This document shows positions 56,682 through 64,000 of a stretch of 64,000 nt of DNA, piece by piece. The notes beneath the pieces are model-generated. The model ran no database searches and was not told where the DNA came from. It saw nothing but the letters and a program-made list of their open reading frames with translations. The stretch spans positions 1 to 64,000 of the forward strand of contig NZ_MINI01000028.1 in NCBI RefSeq assembly GCF_002906855.1, written 5' to 3'. The DNA comes from Pseudomonas putida. Lineage in GTDB: Bacteria > Pseudomonadota > Gammaproteobacteria > Pseudomonadales > Pseudomonadaceae. Numbering within the stretch: the stretch's first letter is position 1; every line of letters begins with the position of its first letter. The position numbers and the translations under genes were made by a program.

Positions 56682-56990
56682 ATGAGTTGTCCACGTACCA
56701 GTGTCTGTTTGAGCCCACTACCAGCCAGCCAGGCTTCCCGCACACCGCGCATCCTGCTCGGTGGCCAGCATCAGCCCACGCTCTTGCGTCACCTTGAAGG
56801 CTTGTCGCGTCGCAAGGGCCAGGCCCGCGCCTTTCTTATCCAGTTTGCCGAAGACGCCTGCCGCCTGGAGCAGTTCGGCAATGATCGCTTCGACCTGGCG
56901 GTGATCCAGGCACCTGCCCGGGAAGACGCGGCCGAAGTCATTGGCCAGCTTACCCGCATCGCGCGTCAGGGCCTGATTACCCGACGCTGA
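56682..56990 (+). CDS. conserved small protein upstream of greB
   Basis: A 102-residue protein (LGGQHQPTLLRHLEGLSRRKGQARAFL, DRFDLAVIQAPAREDAAEV). I cannot assign a function. It lies 11 bases before greB with the same direction, so the two are probably co-transcribed. There is no membrane segment. Confidence 0.7.
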   Translation: MSCPRTSVCLSPLPASQASRTPRILLGGQHQPTLLRHLEGLSRRKGQARAFLIQFAEDACRLEQFGNDRFDLAVIQAPAREDAAEVIGQLTRIARQGLITRR

Positions 56991-57001
56991 GGAGCGCGCC
57001 G

Positions 57002-57475
57002 TTGAGCACCAACATCATCACCACGGAAGGTCACGAGGCCCTTAAGAAGGAGCTGGATCATCTGTGGCGGGTCTATCGCCCGGAAATCACCCAGAAAGTG
57101 ACCTGGGCCGCTTCGCTGGGTGATCGCAGCGAGAATGCCGACTACCAGTACAACAAGAAGTTGCTGCGCGAGATCGACCGTCGGGTCCGCTATCTGCGCA
57201 AGCGCCTCGAGGACGTGAAGGTGGTCGCCTACTCGCCGCAGCAGGAAGGCAAGGTGTTCTTCGGTGCCTGGGTCGAAATCGAGAACGATGGCGGCGAGAC
57301 CATGAAGTTTCGCATTGTCGGGTATGACGAGATTTATGGCCGTAACGACTATATCTCGATCGACTCGCCGATGGCCCGGGCCCTGCTCAAGAAGGAGGAG
57401 GGCGATGAAGTGCTGGTGAATACACCGACCGGTCAAGCAACCTGGTATGTGAACAGTATCGATTACGGGCAATGA
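57002..57475 (+). CDS. greB: transcription elongation factor GreB
   Basis: A 157-residue factor that rescues backtracked RNA polymerase by stimulating transcript cleavage. The coiled-coil tip carries the acidic pair in DRSENADYQYNKK, and the C-terminal FKBP-like domain has VEIENDGGETMKFRIVG and SIDSPMARALL. GreB length and the LREIDRRVRYLRKRLE pattern separate it from GreA. Start is TTG at 57002 after GAGGAG. Confidence 0.94.
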   Translation: MSTNIITTEGHEALKKELDHLWRVYRPEITQKVTWAASLGDRSENADYQYNKKLLREIDRRVRYLRKRLEDVKVVAYSPQQEGKVFFGAWVEIENDGGETMKFRIVGYDEIYGRNDYISIDSPMARALLKKEEGDEVLVNTPTGQATWYVNSIDYGQ

Positions 57476-57519
57476 ATTGTTATCGCATGTACCGACGCTA
57501 AGGCCGGTACATGCAAGCA

Positions 57520-60027
57520 TCAGGTCTCCCTCAGTACTGCCAGTGGGCTGGCATTCAAGGCTCGCTGAGTGCCCAGTACCCCGGCCCCGCCCACCAGCAG
57601 CGCCCCGACCAGCGGCAGCACCAGCAGCCACGGATGCGGGCTCCACTGCAGGTCGAACGCATAGCGATACAGCACCCAGGTTATCAACTCGCACCCCAGC
57701 GCCGCCAAGGCGCCACTGGCCGCCCCCAGCAAACCGAACTCGATGCGCCGTGCCTTGACCAACAAGGGGCGAGCGGCGCCCAGTGCCCGCAGCAAGGCAC
57801 CTTGGCGAATCCGCTCGTCGAGCGTCGCCTGCAGCCCGGCGAACAACACGGCAAGCCCCGCCGCCAGCACGAACAGCAACACATATTCGACCGCCAGGGT
57901 GACCTGGGCGAGGATGCTGCGTAGCTGCTCGAGCAAGGCATCGACCTGCAGGATGGTCACCGCCGGAAACGCCCGCGACAGCGCCACCACATCCAGGTCA
58001 TGGCCTGGCGCCAGATAGAAGCTGGTCAGGTAGGTGGTTGGCAGCCCCTGCAGGGTGCCCGGCTGGAAGATCATGTAGAAGTTCGGCTGAAAGCTGTCCC
58101 AATGCACGCTACGCAGGCTGCTGACCCGCGCCTGGCGCTGCTCGCCGCCGATGTCGAAGGTCAGCAAGTCGCCCAGATGCAGCTTGAGGCTGGCAGCCAG
58201 CTCGGCCTCGACCGACACGCCGGGGATTTCATCGCTGCCAGGCAACGCTTGCCACCAACTGCCTGCGCTCAGCTCATTGCCCTGAGGCAGGTCGGCCGCC
58301 CAGGTCAGGCTGAGGTCGCGTTGCACGGCTCGCTCGCCGGCGGAATCCTTGCTGACGATCTGCTGCACCGGTTGGTCGTTTATCTGAATCAGTCGGCCGG
58401 GGGTCACCGGATACAGCGGTGCCGAGTGGGCATTCACATCGTGCAGGCGCTGGGCGAACGGTTCGCGGTCAGTGGGCAGGATGTTCAGGGCAAAATGGTT
58501 GGGGGCGTCCTTGGGCAGCTGGGCCTGCCAGTTGTCGAGCAGCTCTGCCCGCAGCAGCGCAACCAGAGCCATGGCCAACAAGATCAGGCCAAAGGCCAGG
58601 GCTTGCCCGGCAGCGGCCATCGGGTGGCGCAGCAATTGGCCGAGGCCCAGGCGCCAGGCCAGAGGTGCGCCGGCGAGCGCCTTGCGCAGGCTCTGCAAAC
58701 CGAGCAGAAGCAGCCCGCCCAGCAGCAGCGCGGCGATCAGGCCGCCGCCCAGCAGGGCGAAGGTCAGTAGCAGGTCAAGGCTCAGGCGCCACATGATCAG
58801 GCCCAGGGCGAGCAGGGCGGCGCCATACACCAGCCAGCTGCTCGGTGGCACGGGCAGCAGATCGCGACGCAGTACGCGCAACGGTGGCACCTGGCCCAGC
58901 GCGGCCAGCGGCGGCAAGGCAAAGCCGGCCAGGGCCACCAGGCCGGTGGCGATGCCGGCCAGTGCCGGCAGCAGGCCTCCGGCCGGCACTTCGGTGGGCA
59001 GCAGGCCATGCAGCAGGCGGAACAGGCCCAGTTGCGCCAGCCAGCCGAGCAGGGCGCCGGCCAGGGCCGCGACCAGGCCAAGCATTGCCAGTTGCAGGCA
59101 ATACAGCCCCAGTGCCTGGTGCCGCGACAGCCCCAGGCAGCGCAGCAGGGCGCTGGCATCCAGGCGGCGCGTAGCGTAGCGGCTGGCCGACAGCGCCACG
59201 GCCACGCCCGCCAGCAGCACGGCCACCAAGCTGGCCATGTTCAGGTAGCGCTCGGCTTTCCCCAGGGCACCGCCGATCTGCCGGTTGCCATCGCGGGTGT
59301 CGAGCAGGCGCTGGCTGGCGGCAAGGTTGTTTTCCACGGCCTGGCGATAGTGCGCGAGGGCTTCGGCATCGCCGCGCCACAGGTCGCGGTAGGAAACCCG
59401 GCTGCCGGGCTGGATGACCCCGGTAGCCTGCAGGTCCGCCAGGTTCATCATCACCCGGGGCGTCAGGCTGTAGAAGTTATTGGCACGGTCTGGTTCGTAG
59501 GTCAGCACGCGGCTCATGCGCAAGGTCTTCATGCCGACGTCGATGCTGTCGCCAACCTTCAGTCCCAGGGCCGCGAGCAGGCGAGGTTCGACCCAGGCTT
59601 CTCCCGGTGCCGGGCCGCCGCCAGGAGTTTCCTCGGCGTAGGGCGCGGCGGCACTGCGCACCTGGCCGCGCAATGGGTAGGCACCATCGACCGCCTTGAT
59701 GCTCGAAAGCTGGATGCCGGCATCGCCGCCCACCACGCTGGTGAACTCCACGACCTGGGCATGCCGCAGCCCTAGCGCCTGGCCCTCGCTGAGCTGTTCT
59801 TCGCGGGCCGGTGCGCTGCCTTGCAATACCAGGTCGGCGCCGAGGAACTCGCTGGCGCGCAATTGCATCGCGCCATTCAGGCGGGCGCCGAAATAGCCGA
59901 TGGCGGTGCTGGCGGCCACCGCCACCAGCAGGGCAAAGAACAGTACGCGCACTTCGCTGGCGCGGATGTCGCGCAGCAGCTGGCGCAAGGCCAGGCCGTA
60001 CAGGCGGGACAGCGGCATATGCTTCAT
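57520..60027 (-). CDS. ybbP: YbbP-type ABC transporter permease
   Basis: An 835-residue FtsX/MacB-superfamily permease with about ten membrane spans and two large periplasmic regions; the N-terminus reads ALRQLLRDIRASEVRVLFFALLVAVAAST. With YbbA it forms a complex thought to work in envelope lipid or toxin handling. Its ATG overlaps the ybbA stop (TGATG), so the pair is translationally coupled. Confidence 0.92.
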   Translation of the reverse strand: MKHMPLSRLYGLALRQLLRDIRASEVRVLFFALLVAVAASTAIGYFGARLNGAMQLRASEFLGADLVLQGSAPAREEQLSEGQALGLRHAQVVEFTSVVGGDAGIQLSSIKAVDGAYPLRGQVRSAAAPYAEETPGGGPAPGEAWVEPRLLAALGLKVGDSIDVGMKTLRMSRVLTYEPDRANNFYSLTPRVMMNLADLQATGVIQPGSRVSYRDLWRGDAEALAHYRQAVENNLAASQRLLDTRDGNRQIGGALGKAERYLNMASLVAVLLAGVAVALSASRYATRRLDASALLRCLGLSRHQALGLYCLQLAMLGLVAALAGALLGWLAQLGLFRLLHGLLPTEVPAGGLLPALAGIATGLVALAGFALPPLAALGQVPPLRVLRRDLLPVPPSSWLVYGAALLALGLIMWRLSLDLLLTFALLGGGLIAALLLGGLLLLGLQSLRKALAGAPLAWRLGLGQLLRHPMAAAGQALAFGLILLAMALVALLRAELLDNWQAQLPKDAPNHFALNILPTDREPFAQRLHDVNAHSAPLYPVTPGRLIQINDQPVQQIVSKDSAGERAVQRDLSLTWAADLPQGNELSAGSWWQALPGSDEIPGVSVEAELAASLKLHLGDLLTFDIGGEQRQARVSSLRSVHWDSFQPNFYMIFQPGTLQGLPTTYLTSFYLAPGHDLDVVALSRAFPAVTILQVDALLEQLRSILAQVTLAVEYVLLFVLAAGLAVLFAGLQATLDERIRQGALLRALGAARPLLVKARRIEFGLLGAASGALAALGCELITWVLYRYAFDLQWSPHPWLLVLPLVGALLVGGAGVLGTQRALNASPLAVLRET

Positions 60028-60710
60028 CAGGCCTCCACCGGCGCCACCAGGCGGCCTGCGTCCAGGCGGATCTGGCGCCGGCAGCGGCGAGCCAGGCGCT
60101 CGTCATGGGTGACCAGCACCAAGGTGGTGCCGCGCTCCTTGTTCAGCTCGAACAGCAGGTCGCTGATACGCTCGCCGGTATGGCTGTCGAGGTTGCCGGT
60201 GGGTTCGTCTGCGAACAGCACTGCCGGTTGTGCGGCGAAGGCGCGGGCGATGGCGACCCGCTGCTGCTCGCCACCGGAAAGCTGGCGCGGGGTGTGGGCC
60301 AGGCGCTTGCCAAGGCCGACCCGCTCCAGCAGGGTGCGGGCGTGCTCGCGGGCGTCGCGCCGACCGTCCAGTTCCAGAGGTAGCATCACATTTTCCAGGG
60401 CGTTGAGGCTGTCGAGCAGCTGGAACGACTGAAAGACGAAACCGACATGCTCGGCGCGGACCCTGGCGCGCTGGTCCTCGTCCAGCGGGCCGAGGTCGTG
60501 CCCGGCGAGGATGACCTGGCCGGCGCTGGGGCGGTCGAGGCCGGCGAGCAGCCCGAGAAGGGTCGACTTGCCCGAGCCGGAGGCGCCGACGATGGCCAGG
60601 CTGTCGCCCTGGGCAAGGTCGAGGGACAGGGCGTGGAGGATGGTCAGGTCACCTTCCGCACTGGGGACCACTTTGCTAAGGTTCTGCGCAACGAGAATGC
60701 TGGGGCCCAT
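60027..60710 (-). CDS. ybbA: YbbA-type ABC transporter ATP-binding protein
   Basis: A 227-residue LolD/MacB-class ATPase: Walker A GASGSGKST, Q-loop FVFQSFQLL, signature LSGGEQQRVAIARAF and Walker B VLFADEPTGNLD. ATG at 60710 begins MGPSILVAQNL; the ATG of the divergent tesA alternative start shares the same CATG. It precedes ybbP. The divergent tesA is the same neighbour as in E. coli. Confidence 0.93.
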   Translation of the reverse strand: MGPSILVAQNLSKVVPSAEGDLTILHALSLDLAQGDSLAIVGASGSGKSTLLGLLAGLDRPSAGQVILAGHDLGPLDEDQRARVRAEHVGFVFQSFQLLDSLNALENVMLPLELDGRRDAREHARTLLERVGLGKRLAHTPRQLSGGEQQRVAIARAFAAQPAVLFADEPTGNLDSHTGERISDLLFELNKERGTTLVLVTHDERLARRCRRQIRLDAGRLVAPVEA

Positions 60711-60720
60711 GGAGAATCCG

Positions 60721-61326
60721 ATGCGAGTGTGGTGGTTGAGTGCCGGTCTGGCCCTGTATTGCCTGGCCCAGAGCGCGGCGGCGGGAACATTGCTGGTTGT
60801 CGGCGATAGTATCAGCGCCGGTTTTGGCCTGGATACCCGCCAGGGGTGGGTCTCTTTGTTGCAGACCCGGCTCAAGGACGAAGGTTTCGACGATCAGGTG
60901 GTCAACGCGTCGATCAGTGGCGACACCAGTGCAGGTGGCCAGGCGCGGCTGCCGGCGCTGCTTGCAGCACACAAGCCGAGCCTGGTTGTGCTGGAGTTGG
61001 GGGGCAATGATGGCCTGCGCGGGCAGCCTCCGCAGCAATTGCAACAAAATCTTGCCTCGATGATCGAGAGTGCCCGCACGGCGGGGGCCAAGGTGCTGCT
61101 GCTGGGCATGCGCCTGCCACCGAACTATGGCGTGCGATATACCACGGCCTTCGCCAACGTCTACGAACAGCTGGCAACGGAAAAAAAGGTGGCGCTGGTG
61201 CCGTTCTTCCTCGAAGGGGTGGGCGGTGTGCCGGGGATGATGCAGGCCGATGGCATCCATCCGGCACAGGGTGCCCAGCAGCGTTTGCTGGAAAATGCCT
61301 GGCCGGCGATAAAACCCTTGTTGTGA
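60721..61326 (+). CDS. tesA: periplasmic esterase/lysophospholipase TesA
   Basis: A 201-residue SGNH hydrolase with a signal peptide (residues 1-21, cleaved after SAAA). The blocks are GDSISAGF (Ser), GGNDGLRG (Asn) and DGIHP (Asp-His). TesA acts as thioesterase, protease I and lysophospholipase L1 in the periplasm. GGAG before ATG 60721 favours this start over 60709. It is divergent from ybbA. Confidence 0.93.
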   Translation: MRVWWLSAGLALYCLAQSAAAGTLLVVGDSISAGFGLDTRQGWVSLLQTRLKDEGFDDQVVNASISGDTSAGGQARLPALLAAHKPSLVVLELGGNDGLRGQPPQQLQQNLASMIESARTAGAKVLLLGMRLPPNYGVRYTTAFANVYEQLATEKKVALVPFFLEGVGGVPGMMQADGIHPAQGAQQRLLENAWPAIKPLL

Positions 61327-61384
61327 CGCTTTAAACGGGGCCGGCTTTCGGCTAATGTTGCGCCCCCCGTTTCGAGAGCCCCCG

Positions 61385-61666
61385 ATGCCGCGCCCTGCCT
61401 GGTCCTTGTTTGCCTACCAACTGATCGAGCCCGATGAACAGCTCGACCTGTTCGCTTGCCAGGAAATCCGCGTCCACCTCGTGGCCCGTCAACTCGAGCT
61501 CGGCGTGCCGGTCGACCGTACCTTGTGCGGCGGCCTGCTGCCTGCGCAGCCGCGCTGGTCCGGTGTGCCTCGCAGCATCTACCGTGACGGGCGCCTGTGC
61601 GACCTGTGTCGGGCGATTCTCGATGCCCAGCGCCGCGGTATTCGGCCGGTCTGGCCTGAGCTCTGA
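61385..61666 (+). CDS. small conserved hypothetical protein with CxxC
   Basis: A 93-residue protein with a Cys pair LCDLCRAILDAQ near the end and single cysteines earlier (LFACQEI and TLCGGLL). These could bind zinc. I do not recognise a family. It is between tesA and the L,D-transpeptidase on the same strand. Confidence 0.6.
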   Translation: MPRPAWSLFAYQLIEPDEQLDLFACQEIRVHLVARQLELGVPVDRTLCGGLLPAQPRWSGVPRSIYRDGRLCDLCRAILDAQRRGIRPVWPEL

Positions 61667-61797
61667 GCTGAATCTAAGGTGCGCAACTGTGTGCACCTTT
61701 CATCATCTGAAACGCTTGTAAGGTGCCAACGCCTCCCGCTTGCAGCGAGGCGGGTGTACAATCGTGCTTCTTGACTACCTTTCGAAGGATTTACCGG

Positions 61798-62775
61798 ATG
61801 TTGCCGCGCTTTCCCGCCGTCACCCGTTGCCTGTCCCTGGCCGCCCTGCTGGTAGCGGGCCCTGCTGCTGCGCTGGAACTGCCGCTGCCACCACCCGGTG
61901 AAGACGTCGTTGGCCAGGTCCAGACGATCAAGGCCAAGTACGAAGACACCTTTGCCGACATCGGCACTGCCAACGACCTCGGCTACCTGGAAATGATCGC
62001 CGCCAACCCGGGTGTCGACCCGTGGCTGCCGGGCGCCGGCACCGAGATCGTCCTGCCGACCCGCTACATCCTGCCGCCGGGGCCGCGCGAAGGCATTGTC
62101 ATCAACCTGGCCGAGTACCGCCTGTACTACTACCCGAAAGGGCAGAACGTGGTGCATACCTTCCCGTTGGGTATCGGCCGTGAGGGCTGGGGGTCGCCTG
62201 TAGCGATGACCAAGATCACCGCGAAGACGCCGAACCCGACCTGGACCCCACCCGCGTCGATCCGTGCCGAGCACGCTGCCGACGGTGACATCCTGCCGAC
62301 CGTCGTGCCTGCCGGCCCGGACAACCCGCTCGGGCCGTTCAAGTTCACCCTGGGTGTGCCGGGCTACCTGATCCACGGTTCAAACAAGAAGTTCGGTATC
62401 GGCATGCGCACGAGCCATGGCTGCTTCCGCATGCTCAACAACAACGTGCTTGAACTGTCGAAGATGGTACCGGTGGGCACGCCGGTGCGCATCATCAACG
62501 AGCCTTACAAGTTCGGCATCAGTGGCGGCAAGGTTTACCTCGAGGCGCACACGCCGCTGGATGATCATGGCAACCCGTCTGTGGTCGACAAGCACACGGC
62601 GGTCATCAATGCCTTGCTCAAACGGGAAGACTTGGCCAACAACCTGCGCATGAACTGGGACATGGTGCGTGACGTGGTTGCAGCTGAAGACGGTATGCCG
62701 GTGGAAATTGCCGTGCCCGTCAATAACCAGGGCGCCGCACCCATGGTGACGAGCATTCCGCCCGAACTGCAGTAA
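61798..62775 (+). CDS. L,D-transpeptidase (YkuD domain)
   Basis: A 325-residue exported enzyme. A signal peptide (1-25, ending PAAALE) is followed by a LysM-like segment (about 35-85) and the YkuD domain (about 95-230) with YLIHGSNK and the catalytic SHGCFRM. These enzymes crosslink peptidoglycan or attach Lpp/OprI-type lipoproteins to it. The oprI gene is next to it, which makes the attachment role attractive. ATG at 61798 after GAAGGA. Confidence 0.92.
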   Translation: MLPRFPAVTRCLSLAALLVAGPAAALELPLPPPGEDVVGQVQTIKAKYEDTFADIGTANDLGYLEMIAANPGVDPWLPGAGTEIVLPTRYILPPGPREGIVINLAEYRLYYYPKGQNVVHTFPLGIGREGWGSPVAMTKITAKTPNPTWTPPASIRAEHAADGDILPTVVPAGPDNPLGPFKFTLGVPGYLIHGSNKKFGIGMRTSHGCFRMLNNNVLELSKMVPVGTPVRIINEPYKFGISGGKVYLEAHTPLDDHGNPSVVDKHTAVINALLKREDLANNLRMNWDMVRDVVAAEDGMPVEIAVPVNNQGAAPMVTSIPPELQ

Positions 62776-62795
62776 CGCTTTTGCAACACCTTCGG

Positions 62796-62836
62796 GGCCC
62801 GCTCAGGTTAACAACCTGAAGCGGGCCTCTTCGTTT
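62796..62836 (+). terminator. terminator of the L,D-transpeptidase gene
   Basis: GGCCCGCT and CAGGTT pair with AACCTG and AGCGGGCC around a short loop, followed by TCTTCGTTT. Confidence 0.75.
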
Positions 62837-62862
62837 CCGGGGCAGGGCTTTCGTCCAGGCAA

Positions 62863-62892
62863 TAAAAAAGCCGACCCACTAGTGGGTCGGCT
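62863..62892 (-). terminator. rho-independent terminator of oprI
   Basis: A perfect 12-bp stem AGCCGACCCACT / AGTGGGTCGGCT with T6 and ATT on the minus strand, 22 bases past the oprI stop. A strong terminator for a highly expressed gene. Confidence 0.92.
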
Positions 62893-62914
62893 CCATAACA
62901 ATCCGTGAGGATTA

Positions 62915-63166
62915 TTACTTGCGGCTGGCTTTGTCCAGCATACGCAGAGCGCGCTCGTTGGCTTCGTCAGCAGTCTGCTGAGCCTTCTGAGCGGCTGCCA
63001 TTGCGTCGTCAGCCTTACGGTAGGCTTCGTCAGCACGGGCTTGGGCGCGAGCTGCTGCGTCTTCAGTCGCAGTCAGACGAGCTTCGGTTTCTTTGGATAC
63101 GCTGCTGCAACCGGTAGCCAGAACTGCGGCCAGAGCCAGAGCAGAGAATTTCAGAACGTTGTTCAT
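62915..63166 (-). CDS. oprI: major outer membrane lipoprotein OprI
   Basis: An 83-residue Lpp homologue. The lipobox is LATGC with Cys20, followed by [19 protein letters not shown] and heptad repeats of Ala, and ending in DKASRK with the C-terminal lysine that joins peptidoglycan. It is very abundant in pseudomonads. ATG at 63166 has AAGGGGAAC before it. It lies in opposite orientation to the L,D-transpeptidase gene that may attach it. Confidence 0.96.
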   Translation of the reverse strand: MNNVLKFSALALAAVLATGCSSVSKETEARLTATEDAAARAQARADEAYRKADDAMAAAQKAQQTADEANERALRMLDKASRK

Positions 63167-63674
63167 CGTGTTCCCCTTCAAGGACTTTCTATTAAATAGC
63201 CATCTCTCGGAAAAGAGAAACTGGCCGGCGTACATAGTACCCATTACTTGTAGTAAGTAAACTGACAGAGCGCAAGAACTGCAAAAAAAATGTTGCACGG
63301 GGTCACGCCGACAAGATTTGCGAGGGATTTGTGAAAAAACCGTGTAGCGGGCGCAAGCGACTGTAGAGCAGGAACTTTTTTGTTGAACTAAGGGTGACTT
63401 TAACTGTCCCTCAGCGTCTAAGCACAACAACATCCGGTTGCTGTTGCAGGGTGCGCCAGGGCAAGGCCCTGGCGTGGCTTCCTGCTACTTTTTAATGCTC
63501 GCCACCTTGAGAAATCCCGCATGCGGCGCCTACTATTTGGGGGTGTCCGACCCGGTCGAACGATTGCTGTCGGCTGATGGTCCAAGGGGCTAGAGGTGGC
63601 GTTGAGGTTCCTCCGCCGGATAAACCACATCGGTTAAGGTAAGGGTCTGCCAGAAAGACCAGCGAGGAGTAGTG
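63167..63674. other. divergent intergenic region oprI / acetyltransferase
   Basis: About 500 bases. The left part is AT-rich and holds the oprI promoter. In the right part GGGCAAGGCCCTGG is a small hairpin (near 63460). No gene is supported. Confidence 0.5.
63235..63262 (-). promoter_or_regulatory. putative oprI promoter
   Basis: On the minus strand TTTACT, 16 bases, then TACTAT, about 70 bases before the oprI start. A plausible sigma-70 promoter with moderate consensus. Confidence 0.4.
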
Positions 63675-63956
63675 ATGAGTGAAGCGCTGACCATCCACCA
63701 TGACCAGGCCGGTCATCAGTTCGAAACCAACGTGGACGGTCATCGTGCCTACCTGACGTACATGGACCTGGGCAAGCAGACGCTGGACATCTATCGCACT
63801 TTCGTACCCAACGCCCTGCGTGGCCGCGGGATCGCAGCAGCGTTGACCGAGAAGGCCCTCGAGTACGCCGACCAGATGGGTTACACGGTGATCCCTTCCT
63901 GCTCGTATGTGGAGCGCTACATGGAGCGTCAACAGCGCCATTCGAGCAAGGCTTGA
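63675..63956 (+). CDS. GNAT-type small N-acetyltransferase (YjdJ-like)
   Basis: A 93-residue single-domain acetyltransferase. It starts FETNVDGHRAYLTYMDLG and carries the acetyl-CoA signature VPNALRGRGIAAALTEKALEYA and VIPSCSYVERYM. The short length fits the YjdJ/GTNAT1 family, whose substrates are unknown. ATG at 63675 follows GAGGAG. Confidence 0.88.
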   Translation: MSEALTIHHDQAGHQFETNVDGHRAYLTYMDLGKQTLDIYRTFVPNALRGRGIAAALTEKALEYADQMGYTVIPSCSYVERYMERQQRHSSKA

Positions 63957-63985
63957 ACGGGCGACAAACGCCAGATACAAGAACG

Positions 63986-64000
63986 CCGGGCAATGCCCGG
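63986..64000. terminator. hairpin at the right edge of the window
   Basis: CCGGGC pairs with GCCCGG around a three-base loop. Its T-tract, if present, lies beyond the window. It may terminate the acetyltransferase gene. Confidence 0.5.

Noticed and set aside
63400..63660. Short frames on the minus strand upstream of the acetyltransferase gene
   Set aside because: They run antisense into the gene, have no ribosome sites and resemble nothing known.

Overview
The window looks like a chromosomal segment of a Pseudomonas of the P. putida group. Its coding regions are mostly GC-rich. It carries the core block tig-clpP-clpX-lon-hupB-ppiD, an oprI (Lpp-like) lipoprotein gene, NAD-linked formate dehydrogenase genes (fdsGBAD), a CptA-type phosphoethanolamine transferase and P. 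putida-type REP elements (CGCGGGGCAAGCCCGC core). The gene order agrees with what I remember of the P. putida KT2440 chromosome. No rRNA, CRISPR array or complete insertion sequence is visible.

Bases 1-3660 are accessory. A umuC/rulB-type DNA polymerase V gene has lost its first codons at a sharp junction near base 55. It is followed by two AT-richer genes, a one-span membrane protein and a DUF4935-like PIN-domain protein, which converge on a shared terminator. From about 3.9 to 15.4 kb come a PAP2 phosphatase, cptA (possible ColR box), the fdsGBAD operon, an SbmA/BacA-type ABC exporter, an SRAP-family gene, and an orphan umuD behind a perfect LexA box.

From 15.4 to 30.1 kb lie transporters and small metabolic modules: an MFS protein, an orphan bacterial heme oxygenase beside the remnant of a RES-domain gene, a degenerate histidine phosphatase, a TSUP permease, a D-arginine dehydrogenase/RidA/YkvI operon with a divergent XRE-cupin regulator, an amino-acid chemoreceptor, a PACE efflux protein with a divergent LysR regulator, a lipoprotein, and a dicarboxylate-type symporter with two GntR regulators. 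From 30.5 to 35.3 kb there is one very large gene for a 1596-residue protein with leucine-rich repeats and a C-terminal NEL-type E3 ubiquitin ligase domain. This is the most striking gene of the window.

From 35.3 to 64 kb the content is mostly core: an Lrp regulator with ornithine cyclodeaminase, folD, four tRNAs (Arg, His, Leu, His), a long perfect inverted repeat, the proteostasis block, a patatin phospholipase, CHAD, thioesterase and Mpo1-like genes, a second chemoreceptor, tatD, an MltF-like transglycosylase, DoxX, greB, the ybbAP/tesA cluster, an L,D-transpeptidase, oprI and a small acetyltransferase. Functional themes are envelope maintenance, protein quality control, amino-acid sensing and use, and SOS-linked genes.
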